From contig CAJTRU010000052.1 of NCBI GenBank assembly GCA_910579085.1, positions 1 to 26,198 on the forward strand: 26,198 nucleotides of DNA, given 5' to 3'. Under the pieces are notes generated by a model, which worked only from the letters and a program-made list of their open reading frames with translations, ran no database searches and was not told the DNA's origin. This document shows positions 1 through 7,051 of the stretch, in pieces (position 1 is the first letter of the stretch; every line of letters starts with the position of its first letter). Position numbers and translations under genes: made by a program. This stretch comes from an uncultured Lachnospiraceae bacterium. Lineage in GTDB: Bacteria > Bacillota > Clostridia > Lachnospirales > Lachnospiraceae.

Positions 1-54
1 CACTGGAAAACCCTGTGTCCGTTAATCCACAAAAACAGGATAACTGCAAATTAT
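1..54. repeat. Right end of a large palindromic element, cut by window start
   Basis: The stretch ends in ATAACTGCAAATTAT (40-54), the inverted counterpart of the ATAATTTCCAGTTAT ends seen on other copies. The preceding ACCCTGTGTCCGTTAATCC and ACAAAAACAGG match the right arms at 6100-6144 and 8420-8464. Only the end is visible because the element runs off the window. Confidence 0.75.
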
Positions 55-124
55 CTTATACTTACCAGTTTTAGCTAATATAAAAATTTATGAAACAGCC
101 GTGAAATACCATTAATATATAACA

Positions 125-175
125 TAAACCTGCCACCAGTCCACACAAAAACGCAAACACCAGATAACTGTAAAT
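125..175. repeat. Remnant of a palindromic-element right end
   Basis: The segment has the same order of blocks as the right end at 6099-6144: an AAACCTGCC block, a CCAGTCCACAC block, an ACAAAAACGCAAACACC block, then GATAACTGTAAAT. No matching left arm is visible nearby, so this is a decayed or solo end. The rest of 55-270 is AT-rich with no gene that I can support. Confidence 0.55.
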
Positions 176-272
176 AAATACGCCCATTAATGGCATTTTT
201 AGACATAATACCTCTTTAAACCTGGTACAATTTTTTTATACCTCCTATAAGATGGCACATTTTATAAAAACC

Positions 273-300
273 TTGTTAAAATCCATTAAAAGGATATGCT
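273..300 (+). promoter_or_regulatory. Possible promoter of the XRE regulator gene
   Basis: TTGTTA (273-278) and TATGCT (295-300) are separated by 16 bases, about 55 bases before the chosen start codon. The match is moderate and rests on sequence alone. Confidence 0.35.
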
Positions 301-355
301 CCATCCAATGCCCCTTTCTTCCCGCCACAACACTTTTACAAGAAACGGAGGAAAT

Positions 356-697
356 ATGGATAACAGTAACAATTTTATTATTAGCGATGCAAAATCATTT
401 GGATTAAGGCTTGCAAGGTTAAGAGAAGGCAAAAGCATAAGTGCACGTGAAATGAGTCTTTCCATAGGACAAAACAAAAACTATATCAATGCCATAGAAA
501 CTGGCAAAAATTATCCCTCAATGTCATCTTTTTTGTATATATGTGAATATATGGAAATCACACCTAAAGACTTTTTTGATACAGGATGCAAAAACCCTTT
601 CCTTTCAGAAGAATTTCTTAAAACAATACAACAGTTAAATTCTGAACAAGTGGAACATTTATATAATATTATCCTTGATATCACTTCCAAAGATTAA
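356..697 (+). CDS. XRE-family helix-turn-helix regulator (113 aa)
   Basis: This is a small DNA-binding protein. Residues about 15-70 form a Cro/CI-type HTH_3 domain: FGLRLARLREGKSISAREMS is followed by the recognition-helix region QNKNYINAIETGKNYPS, then LYICEYMEITPKDFFD, the usual end of the fold. A 40-residue tail with no recognised domain follows. The start at 356 was chosen because GGAGG sits four bases before it; an upstream in-frame ATG at 296 has no such site. It is a lone gene with its own terminator hairpin directly downstream. The target genes cannot be told from the window. Single-domain XRE proteins of this kind are common orphan regulators in Clostridia. Confidence 0.85.
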   Translation: MDNSNNFIISDAKSFGLRLARLREGKSISAREMSLSIGQNKNYINAIETGKNYPSMSSFLYICEYMEITPKDFFDTGCKNPFLSEEFLKTIQQLNSEQVEHLYNIILDITSKD

Positions 698-733
698 TCC
701 ATCAGATACTTTTTCTTTCATATCCTACTTGGC

Positions 734-761
734 GGCAATATGCAGAAGCATATTGCCTTTT
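734..761 (+). terminator. Intrinsic terminator of the XRE gene
   Basis: GGCAATATGC (734-743) pairs perfectly with GCATATTGCC (748-757) across an AGAA loop and is followed by TTTT. It lies between the XRE stop and the convergent deacetylase stop codon at 760-762. The minus-strand side lacks a T-run, so it mainly serves the plus strand. Confidence 0.8.
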
Positions 762-1593
762 AATGTTTTTCAAGAAAATGGCATGGTTTTTCCCTTTCGG
801 AAAGTGTTGCAAAGCCATAACCTGCTGCTTTCAGTTCCCTTATAATCCCTCTTAATGCTTCAAGTGTCTGCTTGTTACAGCCTGAATCGTGCATTAGTAT
901 TACTGGCTCATCATATTTCTTAAAATCCTTCCTGATATTTCCCATTATTGAGTCTACAGTAGGCGTGCCAACTGAATCCTCGGCACTTACATTCCAGTCT
1001 GCATATTCCATGCCGTTCTCATGGACTTTATTAATAATTTTCTCCCTGAATGTGCTTATATACCCATTTGCACTTCCCCATGGAAACCTTACAAGTTTTG
1101 CATCATAACCAAACTGCATTTCAAGCTGTTCTTTTATCTTCATTATATCTTTAAAACATGACTCCTCATTGGCGTAAATTTCATTAGCTTCATGGCAGTA
1201 TGTATGCACACCTATTTCATGCCCCTCGTCAAGTTCCCTTTTTATTATATCTGACATATCACTGTCAATCTGCTGCCCTATAAGGAAAAATGTTGCTTTT
1301 GCCCCTTCTTCTTTAAGTATGTCAAGGTATTTTTCTGTAAGGCAGCTAGGCCCGTCATCAAATGTAAGGTAAGCTGTCTTTTTAATTGTCCCCTCAGAAA
1401 TGGTACTCTCACCCGCTTTTTTACTTCCATTACGGCTTCCTGCCATCCATGCATTATTCCTCCAGCCTGACCTCTCTGCAAGCATACAGGCACAAATAAT
1501 AACTACAGCAGCTATGCACGCCGCCTTTTCCCTGAAAGTCCATACTGTCCTTTCTTCTTTATCTTCTTTATTAAAATTATCTGGGATTTTCAT
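760..1593 (-). CDS. Membrane-anchored polysaccharide deacetylase (NodB domain)
   Basis: This is a carbohydrate esterase family 4 enzyme that removes N-acetyl or O-acetyl groups from extracellular polymers such as peptidoglycan. Residues about 20-40 form one hydrophobic segment (AACIAAVVIICACMLA), so the enzyme is either membrane-anchored outside the cell or exported. The NodB core carries TFDDGP near residue 78 (catalytic and metal Asp), HTYCHE near 126 (the HxxxH zinc ligands), RFPWG near 165 and ILMHDS near 230. All the metal-binding motifs are present. The ATG at 1593 is preferred because GGTGG lies five bases upstream; a GTG at 1602 in the same frame is an alternative. It is transcribed divergently from the cellobiose phosphorylase gene. 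The substrate is not predictable from the sequence; peptidoglycan GlcNAc is the commonest for this architecture. Confidence 0.88.
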   Translation of the reverse strand: MKIPDNFNKEDKEERTVWTFREKAACIAAVVIICACMLAERSGWRNNAWMAGSRNGSKKAGESTISEGTIKKTAYLTFDDGPSCLTEKYLDILKEEGAKATFFLIGQQIDSDMSDIIKRELDEGHEIGVHTYCHEANEIYANEESCFKDIMKIKEQLEMQFGYDAKLVRFPWGSANGYISTFREKIINKVHENGMEYADWNVSAEDSVGTPTVDSIMGNIRKDFKKYDEPVILMHDSGCNKQTLEALRGIIRELKAAGYGFATLSEREKPCHFLEKH

Positions 1594-1655
1594 ATATTCC
1601 ACCAGCCTCTTAATTTTGTATCTTATAAAATTTATGTATGCATGTAATAAATATT

Positions 1656-1683
1656 ACTGTAATTTTGCGCATATTTTTACAGT
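1656..1683. promoter_or_regulatory. Inverted repeat, possible regulator site between divergent genes
   Basis: ACTGTAA (1656-1662) and TTACAGT (1677-1683) form a perfect 7-bp inverted repeat with centres 21 bp apart, about two helical turns. It lies 20 bases upstream of the -35 box of the cellobiose phosphorylase promoter, a position suited to an activator dimer. No regulator is identified. Confidence 0.4.
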
Positions 1684-1703
1684 ATTTTTAGGGGACATTC
1701 CAT

Positions 1704-1732
1704 TTGCTTTTAAATATAAATTAAGCTATAAT
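1704..1732 (+). promoter_or_regulatory. Sigma-A-type promoter of cellobiose phosphorylase
   Basis: TTGCTT (1704-1709), a 17-base AT-rich spacer, then a perfect TATAAT (1727-1732). This gives an expected transcript start near 1739 and a leader of about 70 bases before the GGAGG-led ATG at 1812. Confidence 0.75.
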
Positions 1733-1811
1733 TTTTTTAAAACAGTGTAGTTTTTATAGCCTTTATAAATATTTTTACTGGTGTTAAAACGCACAAGAAT
1801 GGAGGAAATTT

Positions 1812-4253
1812 ATGAAATTTGGTTACTTTGATGACCCTGCAAAAGAATACGTTATTACAACGCCTAAAACGCCGCTTCCCTGGATAAACTACCTTGGCAG
1901 CAACAGTTTTTTCTCACTAATATCTAATACTTGCGGCGGCTACAGTTTTTATAAGGATGCTAAACTTTTACGCCTTACACGTTACCGTTATAACAACGTA
2001 CCAGCCGATGAAGGCGGCCGCTATTATTATATTAAAGATGGCGGTACTGTATGGAATCCTGGCTGGCAGCCTGTAAAGACAGGACTTGACTCTTACGAAT
2101 GCCGTCATGGCATGGGTTACAGCCGTTTTACATCAGTTAAAAATGGTCTTGAAGCTTCTATGCTTGCATTTGTCCCATTAAATGACAACTGCGAAATAAA
2201 CCAGGTTAAATTTACAAATAACTCTGGCAGTGAAAAGAATTTTACATTTTTCTCATATATTGAGTTCTGTCTCTGGAATGCAATGGATGATATGACAAAC
2301 TTCCAGAGAAACTTAAATATTGGTGAAGTTGAAGTAATTGGCTCTTCTATTTACCACAAGACAGAATACCGTGAACGCCGCAACCACTATGCAGTCTTCT
2401 CTGTAAATACAGATATTGACGGTTTTGATACAAGCCGTGACGAGTTCTTAGGCGCATACAATGGTGTTAATGAACCACAGGTTGTAAAAGAAGGGAAATC
2501 ACACAATTCTATTGCAAGCGGATGGAGCCCTGTTGGCTCACACCAGATTAATGTAACACTTGCACCTGGCGAAACAAAAAGTTTTATTTTTGTGCTTGGC
2601 TACTGTGAAAATCCACAAGACCAGAAGTTTTCTGCACCAGATGTTATTAATAAAAAACCTGCTGATGAACTTCTTGCAAAATACCAGACTGATGCACAGG
2701 TTGACGCTGCACTGGATGAATTAAAAAATTACTGGGAAAACCTGCTTTCTAAATTTACAGTACATTCTGATGAAGAAAAACTCGACCGCATGGTAAATAT
2801 CTGGAACCAGTACCAGTGTATGGTTACATTTAATATGTCACGTTCTGCTTCTTATTACGAGTCTGGAATTGGCCGTGGCATGGGCTTCCGTGATTCATGC
2901 CAGGATTTGCTTGGATTTGTACATCTTATTCCAGAACGTGCAAGGGAAAGAATTATTGATATTGCTTCAACACAGTTTGAAGACGGCAGTTCCTACCACC
3001 AGTACCAGCCACTTACTAAAAAAGGAAACCTTGATATAGGAAGCGGATTTAATGATGACCCGCTCTGGCTTGTTGCCTGTGTTTCTGCTTATGTAAGGGA
3101 AACTGGTGATATATCAATACTTGGAGAGAATGTTCCTTTTGATAATGATGAGAGCAAAGCAGTGCCTCTTATGGAACATCTTAAACGTTCATTTAATTAT
3201 ACAGCAGAACATAAAGGCCCTCATAACCTTCCGCTTATAGGACGTGCTGACTGGAACGACTGCCTTAATTTAAACTGTTTCTCAGAAAATCCTGGTGAGT
3301 CCTTCCAGACATTTGGCCCAGGCGAAGGCCCTGTCGCTGAATCGGTATTTATTGCTGGAATGTTTGTTAAATATGGCAAGGAGTATGCTGACCTCTGCGA
3401 ATTTACAGGTAACAAGGCTGAAGCAGAAAGAGCAAGGGCAGAAGTTGCAAAGATGAACGAAGCAGTCCTTAAAGACGGCTGGGATGGCAAATGGTTTGTG
3501 CGTGCTTATGATGCAGAAGGAAATAAGGTTGGTTCTGATGAATGTGAGGAAGGAAAGATTTATATTGAACCACAAGGATTTTGTGTACTTGCAGGAATTG
3601 GCACTGAAACAGGCGAGGCAAAGCAGGCTCTTGACTCTGTTAAAGAAATACTTGACACTAAATATGGAATTGTGCTTTTGCAGCCAGCTTATACAAAGTA
3701 CCACCTTGAACTTGGTGAGATTTCGTCTTACCCTCCTGGATATAAAGAAAATGCTGGTATTTTCTGCCATAACAACCCTTGGGTATCATGTGCCGAAACA
3801 GTTATAGGCCGTGGAAACAGGGCATTTGAAATTTACAGAAGGACATGTCCTGCATATATTGAAGATATAAGCGACATTCATTGTACAGAGCCTTATGTAT
3901 ACTCACAGATGATAGCGGGCAAGGATGCACACTTCTTTGGACAGGCTAAAAATAGCTGGCTTACTGGTACAGCAGCATGGACATTTGTAAATGTATCACA
4001 ATATATACTTGGTGTTTCGGCTACACTTTATGGCTTAAGCATTGACCCTTGTATTCCATCTGAAATGGGCACAAAGTTTACAATTACACGTAAATACCGC
4101 GAAGGAATTTATAACATTACTGTAGAAAACCCTTCCAAAGTTGAAAAAGGTGTTGCAAAACTTATTGTAGATGGAAAAGAACTGGCAGGAACTACTGTTG
4201 TTCCATACGAAAAGGGCAAAACAGAATATAATGTAACTGTTGTTATGGGTTAA
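1812..4253 (+). CDS. Cellobiose phosphorylase, glycoside hydrolase family 94
   Basis: The 813-residue protein matches the usual length of cytoplasmic cellobiose phosphorylases (about 810). The family splits cellobiose with phosphate into glucose-1-phosphate and glucose, saving ATP compared with hydrolysis. The N-terminal part (FGYFDDPAKEYVITTPKTP, then LPWINYLGSNSFFSLISNT) is the typical beta-sandwich start. The (alpha/alpha)6 barrel includes the IGRADWNDCLN motif near residues 476-486, which carries the catalytic Asp, and GPGEGPVAESVF follows. There is no signal peptide, so the enzyme is intracellular and needs imported cellobiose. GGAGG lies five bases before the start. It appears monocistronic, with no transporter gene nearby. 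Cellodextrin phosphorylase is less likely given the length and N-terminus. The strong promoter and inverted repeat upstream suggest regulated expression. Confidence 0.93.
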   Translation: MKFGYFDDPAKEYVITTPKTPLPWINYLGSNSFFSLISNTCGGYSFYKDAKLLRLTRYRYNNVPADEGGRYYYIKDGGTVWNPGWQPVKTGLDSYECRHGMGYSRFTSVKNGLEASMLAFVPLNDNCEINQVKFTNNSGSEKNFTFFSYIEFCLWNAMDDMTNFQRNLNIGEVEVIGSSIYHKTEYRERRNHYAVFSVNTDIDGFDTSRDEFLGAYNGVNEPQVVKEGKSHNSIASGWSPVGSHQINVTLAPGETKSFIFVLGYCENPQDQKFSAPDVINKKPADELLAKYQTDAQVDAALDELKNYWENLLSKFTVHSDEEKLDRMVNIWNQYQCMVTFNMSRSASYYESGIGRGMGFRDSCQDLLGFVHLIPERARERIIDIASTQFEDGSSYHQYQPLTKKGNLDIGSGFNDDPLWLVACVSAYVRETGDISILGENVPFDNDESKAVPLMEHLKRSFNYTAEHKGPHNLPLIGRADWNDCLNLNCFSENPGESFQTFGPGEGPVAESVFIAGMFVKYGKEYADLCEFTGNKAEAERARAEVAKMNEAVLKDGWDGKWFVRAYDAEGNKVGSDECEEGKIYIEPQGFCVLAGIGTETGEAKQALDSVKEILDTKYGIVLLQPAYTKYHLELGEISSYPPGYKENAGIFCHNNPWVSCAETVIGRGNRAFEIYRRTCPAYIEDISDIHCTEPYVYSQMIAGKDAHFFGQAKNSWLTGTAAWTFVNVSQYILGVSATLYGLSIDPCIPSEMGTKFTITRKYREGIYNITVENPSKVEKGVAKLIVDGKELAGTTVVPYEKGKTEYNVTVVMG

Positions 4254-4316
4254 AATGTATGCCTGGCTACAGACAAACATATTTTTATAAATTATTTTTC
4301 TGGATTTGGTAAAATA

Positions 4317-4358
4317 ACAGGGGCACACCAGTTAATAAAACTAGATATGTGCCCCTGT
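4317..4358. terminator. Hairpin between convergent genes
   Basis: ACAGGGGCACA (4317-4327) is perfectly complementary to TGTGCCCCTGT (4348-4358) around a 20-base loop. It sits between the cellobiose phosphorylase stop and the convergent hypothetical-gene stop. Neither side has a strong T-run, although the minus strand continues into TTATTTT. It is probably a two-way terminator. Confidence 0.55.
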
Positions 4359-4383
4359 ATGTTAATCTGTTTATAATAGTATT

Positions 4384-4956
4384 TTATGCTTTAGCTTCAA
4401 ACACTGGTAATGTATCCAGCAGTTCAGCTATTGGTGTAATCTTTTCATTATTAAATATATTATCAACAGCTTCTTTTTCATCCTCATAATTTTTATTATC
4501 CAGGTATTTTAAAAGTTTTTTCCTCTCAGATTTCTCATCCCTGTATGGAAGCCTGTTATAATCCCCTGACTTCTTAAATTCTTTTTCAACCTCCCTGAAA
4601 CCAGCAATAAGGTACTCCCTGTCTGGGTCTTCTTTATTAACCCCGCCTATGGCATTATCAATTACTTCCTGTGCCTCTTCCTTTGATTTACAGTTTTTAA
4701 GCCTGTTTTTCAATGCCTCTTTCTGGTATTTTACACGTAATGCCGTTGTATAAAGCTGCTGGTTGTGCAGGCTTAAGTAATTTAGTTCTTCCTGTGTAAG
4801 GTTTTTGCCACTCTTAAGCTTTGACATAATCCTGCCCATATAAGCGGCACTTTCCTCCTCATCCATGCCATATGTTGGGTCTATAAGTGCCTCTATTGCT
4901 TCCTGCCATATTTTATTTTTTTCAGTCATATTTTCCTTAGCAAGAACCATATCCAT
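4384..4956 (-). CDS. Conserved-looking protein of unknown function (190 aa)
   Basis: I do not recognise a named family. The protein is highly charged and predicted mostly alpha-helical. It has no signal peptide or membrane segment and no Cys-based metal site. A distinctive stretch, KLKSGKNLTQEELNYLSLHN, lies near residues 45-65. The ATG at 4956 was chosen because AAGGAG lies eight bases upstream; an in-frame GTG at 4965 overlaps that site. About 100 bases upstream, at 5057-5064 on the minus strand, is GCCGATAT, the -10 box of the motility sigma factor. The only other copy I found in the window lies before the DUF6033 gene. I infer possible membership of the flagellar regulon. The two proteins do not resemble each other in sequence. 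Confidence 0.75.
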   Translation of the reverse strand: MDMVLAKENMTEKNKIWQEAIEALIDPTYGMDEEESAAYMGRIMSKLKSGKNLTQEELNYLSLHNQQLYTTALRVKYQKEALKNRLKNCKSKEEAQEVIDNAIGGVNKEDPDREYLIAGFREVEKEFKKSGDYNRLPYRDEKSERKKLLKYLDNKNYEDEKEAVDNIFNNEKITPIAELLDTLPVFEAKA

Positions 4957-4997
4957 CAATACCACTCCTTCTATATGCTTTTAAATATTCCTGCCAC

Positions 4998-5057
4998 TAA
5001 CTTATGGCACGCCTGTCATCCGCCAGAGGCATATTACTTTGCTTTTTCTATAAGTTA
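4998..5057 (-). promoter_or_regulatory. Long-range stem in the leader of the unknown gene
   Basis: On the minus strand TAACTTAT at the expected transcript start pairs with ATAAGTTA about 50 bases later. The inside holds a smaller GCCTC/AGGCG-type stem. The ribosome site lies beyond the structure. An RNA fold could affect message stability or translation. Confidence 0.35.
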
Positions 5058-5083
5058 TATCGGCTTGTATGGATGTTTCCCTA
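5057..5083 (-). promoter_or_regulatory. Candidate SigD (sigma28) promoter of the unknown gene
   Basis: The minus strand reads GCCGATAT (5057-5064), a full match to the SigD -10 box. The -35 position (15-base spacing) reads TAGG rather than TAAA, which is weak. The predicted leader is about 95 bases. Confidence 0.5.
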
Positions 5084-5188
5084 CACTTTTTTCAAAATAT
5101 CTGCATAAGTTCCTTATTATTACTAGTAGTTTAATATAAATATCCCATGTCTGGTTCATAAATTCCTTTACAATAAACTGTATGCAGG

Positions 5189-5719
5189 ATAATTTCCAGT
5201 TATCTTTTGTTGGTGCTTTGTATAGGTTTACGTACGGTTTTTAGTGCCAGAGCCAGAATATTCCGTACAGGGGCACGCTTTCGCTATGTTACAATGTCAT
5301 TTAGTTAAGGGAGATGCTGGAATTTAACAATGATGGGATGCGCTGGCAAATCCAAAGTGCCTTCCATGAACAAGCACGCTTCCGCTGGTTTGTCCAGGGC
5401 TCGCACGCAATGGTGCATAAAGCCCTTAATGTTCCTACGGAACATTTTAATACAGGGCTTAAGCACCAGCGGCTTCGTACAGCTTGTTCCTGTAAGCACA
5501 TTTGGAATTTGCCAGCCAGTCTAATTTTTGGCACTTTCCAAAAACATTTCTGTCAAAACCCTTAACTAAATAACATTGCGCTACATTAGCCCACGCAGCA
5601 GTACATAGTGTTCCTGTCATGGAATAATGTTTAGCGGGAACACTGGAAACCTGCTGTACACCAATAAACCACAAAAAATATAACATACATACAAAATAGA
5701 TACTATAACTGGAAATTAT
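5189..5719. repeat. Large nested palindromic element (copy C, 531 bp)
   Basis: The ends are a perfect 15-bp inverted pair: ATAATTTCCAGTTAT (5189-5203) and its complement (5705-5719). Inward, arm blocks pair in order: GCCAGAGCCAGAATATTCC with the block at 5610-5650, CATTTAGTTAAGGG (5298-5311) with CCCTTAACTAAAT (5559-5571), GCTGGCAAATCC with the block near 5505-5520, and GAACAAGCACGCTTCCGCTGG with the block near 5465-5490. The centre is a hairpin at 5420-5460, AAGCCCTTAATGTTCC against GGAACATT...GGGCTT. No transposase or convincing reading frame is inside; short frames on both strands are by-products of the symmetry. The element resembles a non-autonomous, MITE-like unit. A second copy, reversed, is at 15856-16410. 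Confidence 0.85.
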
Positions 5720-5841
5720 GGTGTGGGGCAGAGGACTTAGACAGGCGGAAGTACATTGGCATTATTTTTATATTAATCCTTGTATAATGGTAATTACTAC
5801 ACTGTATAGTAAGTGACTAGCAGAATAACCTCCTCCCCCAC
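5720..5841. repeat. Linker repeat between palindromic elements C and D
   Basis: This 122-bp spacer is itself repeated in reverse at 15503-15599 and 15720-15855. Shared blocks, as read here, are GACTTAGACAGGCGGAAGTA, TTATATTAATCC and AAGTGACTAGCAGAATAA. The spacer is therefore part of a composite unit rather than unique chromosomal DNA. Confidence 0.75.
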
Positions 5842-6144
5842 AATTTACAGTTATCTTAATTATTCTGGTTTTTGTTGCAGATTGCTGGTGACAGGTTTTG
5901 CGTGCCAGATGCCATGAATTATTCCGTAAAAGGGGCACTTTAACCCCGCCGGCATTTAAGCCCATATATTATTATATTCCAGGGAAACGTGAGTTTTATC
6001 TGGAATATAATAATATAATGGGCTTTATGTGCCGCTGCGTGGGTTAACATAGCGCAAGCGTGCCCCTGTACGGAATATTCTGGCTCTGGCACTAAAAACC
6101 GTCCGCCAATCCACAAAAACACAAACACAAGATAACTGGAAATT
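5842..6144. repeat. Large palindromic element (copy D, 303 bp)
   Basis: The ends are AATTTACAGTTATC (5842-5855) and GATAACTGGAAATT (6131-6144). Arms such as GCCATGAATTATTCC and GGAATATTCTGGCTCTGGC pair imperfectly along the whole length. The apical hairpin (5958-6025) has AAGCCCATATATTATTATAT against the near-complement ending in GGGCTT. Read in reverse it closely matches copy F (15205-15502), with conserved arms and only small changes in the loop. Confidence 0.85.
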
Positions 6145-6179
6145 ATCTTATATCTGCAAAATTCATGTCTAATGCAACA

Positions 6180-6241
6180 TAAAAATACCTCTGGCAATTT
6201 ATTAAAGTTTACATTATAACAAATAATAAATCTGCCAGAGG
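6180..6241 (-). terminator. Terminator of the DUF6033 gene
   Basis: CCTCTGGCA (6188-6196) pairs with TGCCAGAGG (6233-6241), extended by ATTTATT/AATAAAT. On the minus strand the hairpin runs into TATTTTTATG, so it follows the DUF6033 gene, whose stop lies 20 bases away. Confidence 0.65.
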
Positions 6242-6260
6242 CTGTAATATGAGGAATATT

Positions 6261-6911
6261 TTAAATGCTAAAATCCATCCTGCTCTTGTTTTCTTCCTGT
6301 CTTTCTTCCTTTATCTTAGACCAGTCAACATTCTTTATCTTCTCAAGCAGTTCTTCTGCTGAAGATGCACTTACTCTTGTTTTCTTAACATGGTCGCCAC
6401 GTATGTATCCGCCCTTTTCCTCTTTTGAAGCTTCTATACGCTCTTTCTGCTTTTCGCTTAATGTTTCTAATTCAGCAAAAAATGATACATTGCCATTTTT
6501 ATCTATTGAAACTCCAAAACGTGTAACCTCGTTCTTTTTATCACCAAGCTGTTCTTCCATTCCAGATAATTTTTCCTTGGCTTCATCAATAATGCTAAGG
6601 TTTTTCTTTTTAAGTTCATCATCGTTTGCCATCTTCTCAAGTTCTTCAGGGTCTATAAGCACACTGAAATCTTTAGTACCTCTTGATAAATAAGCATCAG
6701 CCTCTTCATCTGTTTCATAGCTTGCCACGATAAAATCCACATCACCATATGTTTTTCTAAGCTCTTTTAAAAGGTTTTTAGCCTTATCACTTAATTTAAT
6801 GTCTTTATCCTTTGTTTCCTGTGCCTGTTTTGCAGTATTTGTCTTTTTATTCTGTATAGTACTGTTATAATTATTTCCAAGAAATGCCCCATAACTGCTT
6901 ATTCCATTCAT
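6261..6911 (-). CDS. DUF6033-like protein of unknown function (216 aa)
   Basis: The sequence, beginning MNGISSYGAFLGNNYN, resembles what I recall as the DUF6033 group of Lachnospiraceae; this is memory, not a search. It is a charged soluble protein without signal peptide or membrane segment. After a Ser/Asn-rich N-terminal 25 residues there is a Lys/Glu-rich helical region (DIKLSDKAKNLLKELRKTYG) and a segment DVDFIVASYETDEEADAYLS that looks like an alpha/beta core. Most of the rest is predicted coiled or helical. AAGGAGGG lies six bases before the start. The -10 box GCCGATAA of the motility sigma factor sits about 105 bases upstream. The gene has its own terminator and so forms a single-gene unit. 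Function is not assigned; a link to motility is an inference from the promoter. Confidence 0.8.
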   Translation of the reverse strand: MNGISSYGAFLGNNYNSTIQNKKTNTAKQAQETKDKDIKLSDKAKNLLKELRKTYGDVDFIVASYETDEEADAYLSRGTKDFSVLIDPEELEKMANDDELKKKNLSIIDEAKEKLSGMEEQLGDKKNEVTRFGVSIDKNGNVSFFAELETLSEKQKERIEASKEEKGGYIRGDHVKKTRVSASSAEELLEKIKNVDWSKIKEERQEENKSRMDFSI

Positions 6912-6952
6912 AATATGCCCTCCTTAGCTAAATAAAATATTGTTTAACCTCA

Positions 6953-7010
6953 TTAAGCAAGCCCTTTTAAAATGCACGCTTTTTAAATACATCAGCTATC
7001 TGGTGCTTAA
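6953..7010 (-). promoter_or_regulatory. Long-range stem in the DUF6033 leader
   Basis: TTAAGCA at the start of the predicted transcript pairs with TGCTTAA about 45 bases later. This mirrors the arrangement in the leader at 4998-5057, although the sequences differ. Confidence 0.35.
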
Positions 7011-7015
7011 CTATA

Positions 7016-7043
7016 TTATCGGCAATATTTTACAGATAAATTA
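7016..7043 (-). promoter_or_regulatory. Candidate SigD (sigma28) promoter of the DUF6033 gene
   Basis: The minus strand reads GCCGATAA (7016-7023), a full match to the enteric sigma28 -10 box and seven of eight against the Bacillus form. TAAT lies 16 bases upstream in place of TAAA. No competing sigma-A promoter stands out nearby. Confidence 0.55.
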
Positions 7044-7051
7044 GAATAAAT

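Noticed and set aside
3282..3770. Minus-strand frame of 162 codons within the cellobiose phosphorylase gene
   Set aside because: It is a shadow of a strongly supported gene, with no ribosome site and no recognisable protein features. Long minus and plus shadows over PFOR, glnN and rpoZ were dropped for the same reason.
5301..5686. Several overlapping open frames of 64-83 codons on both strands inside the palindromic element
   Set aside because: They overlap one another on both strands, lack ribosome sites and follow from the inverted symmetry of the repeat. The similar frames near 16206-16394 and 15931-16134 are explained the same way.
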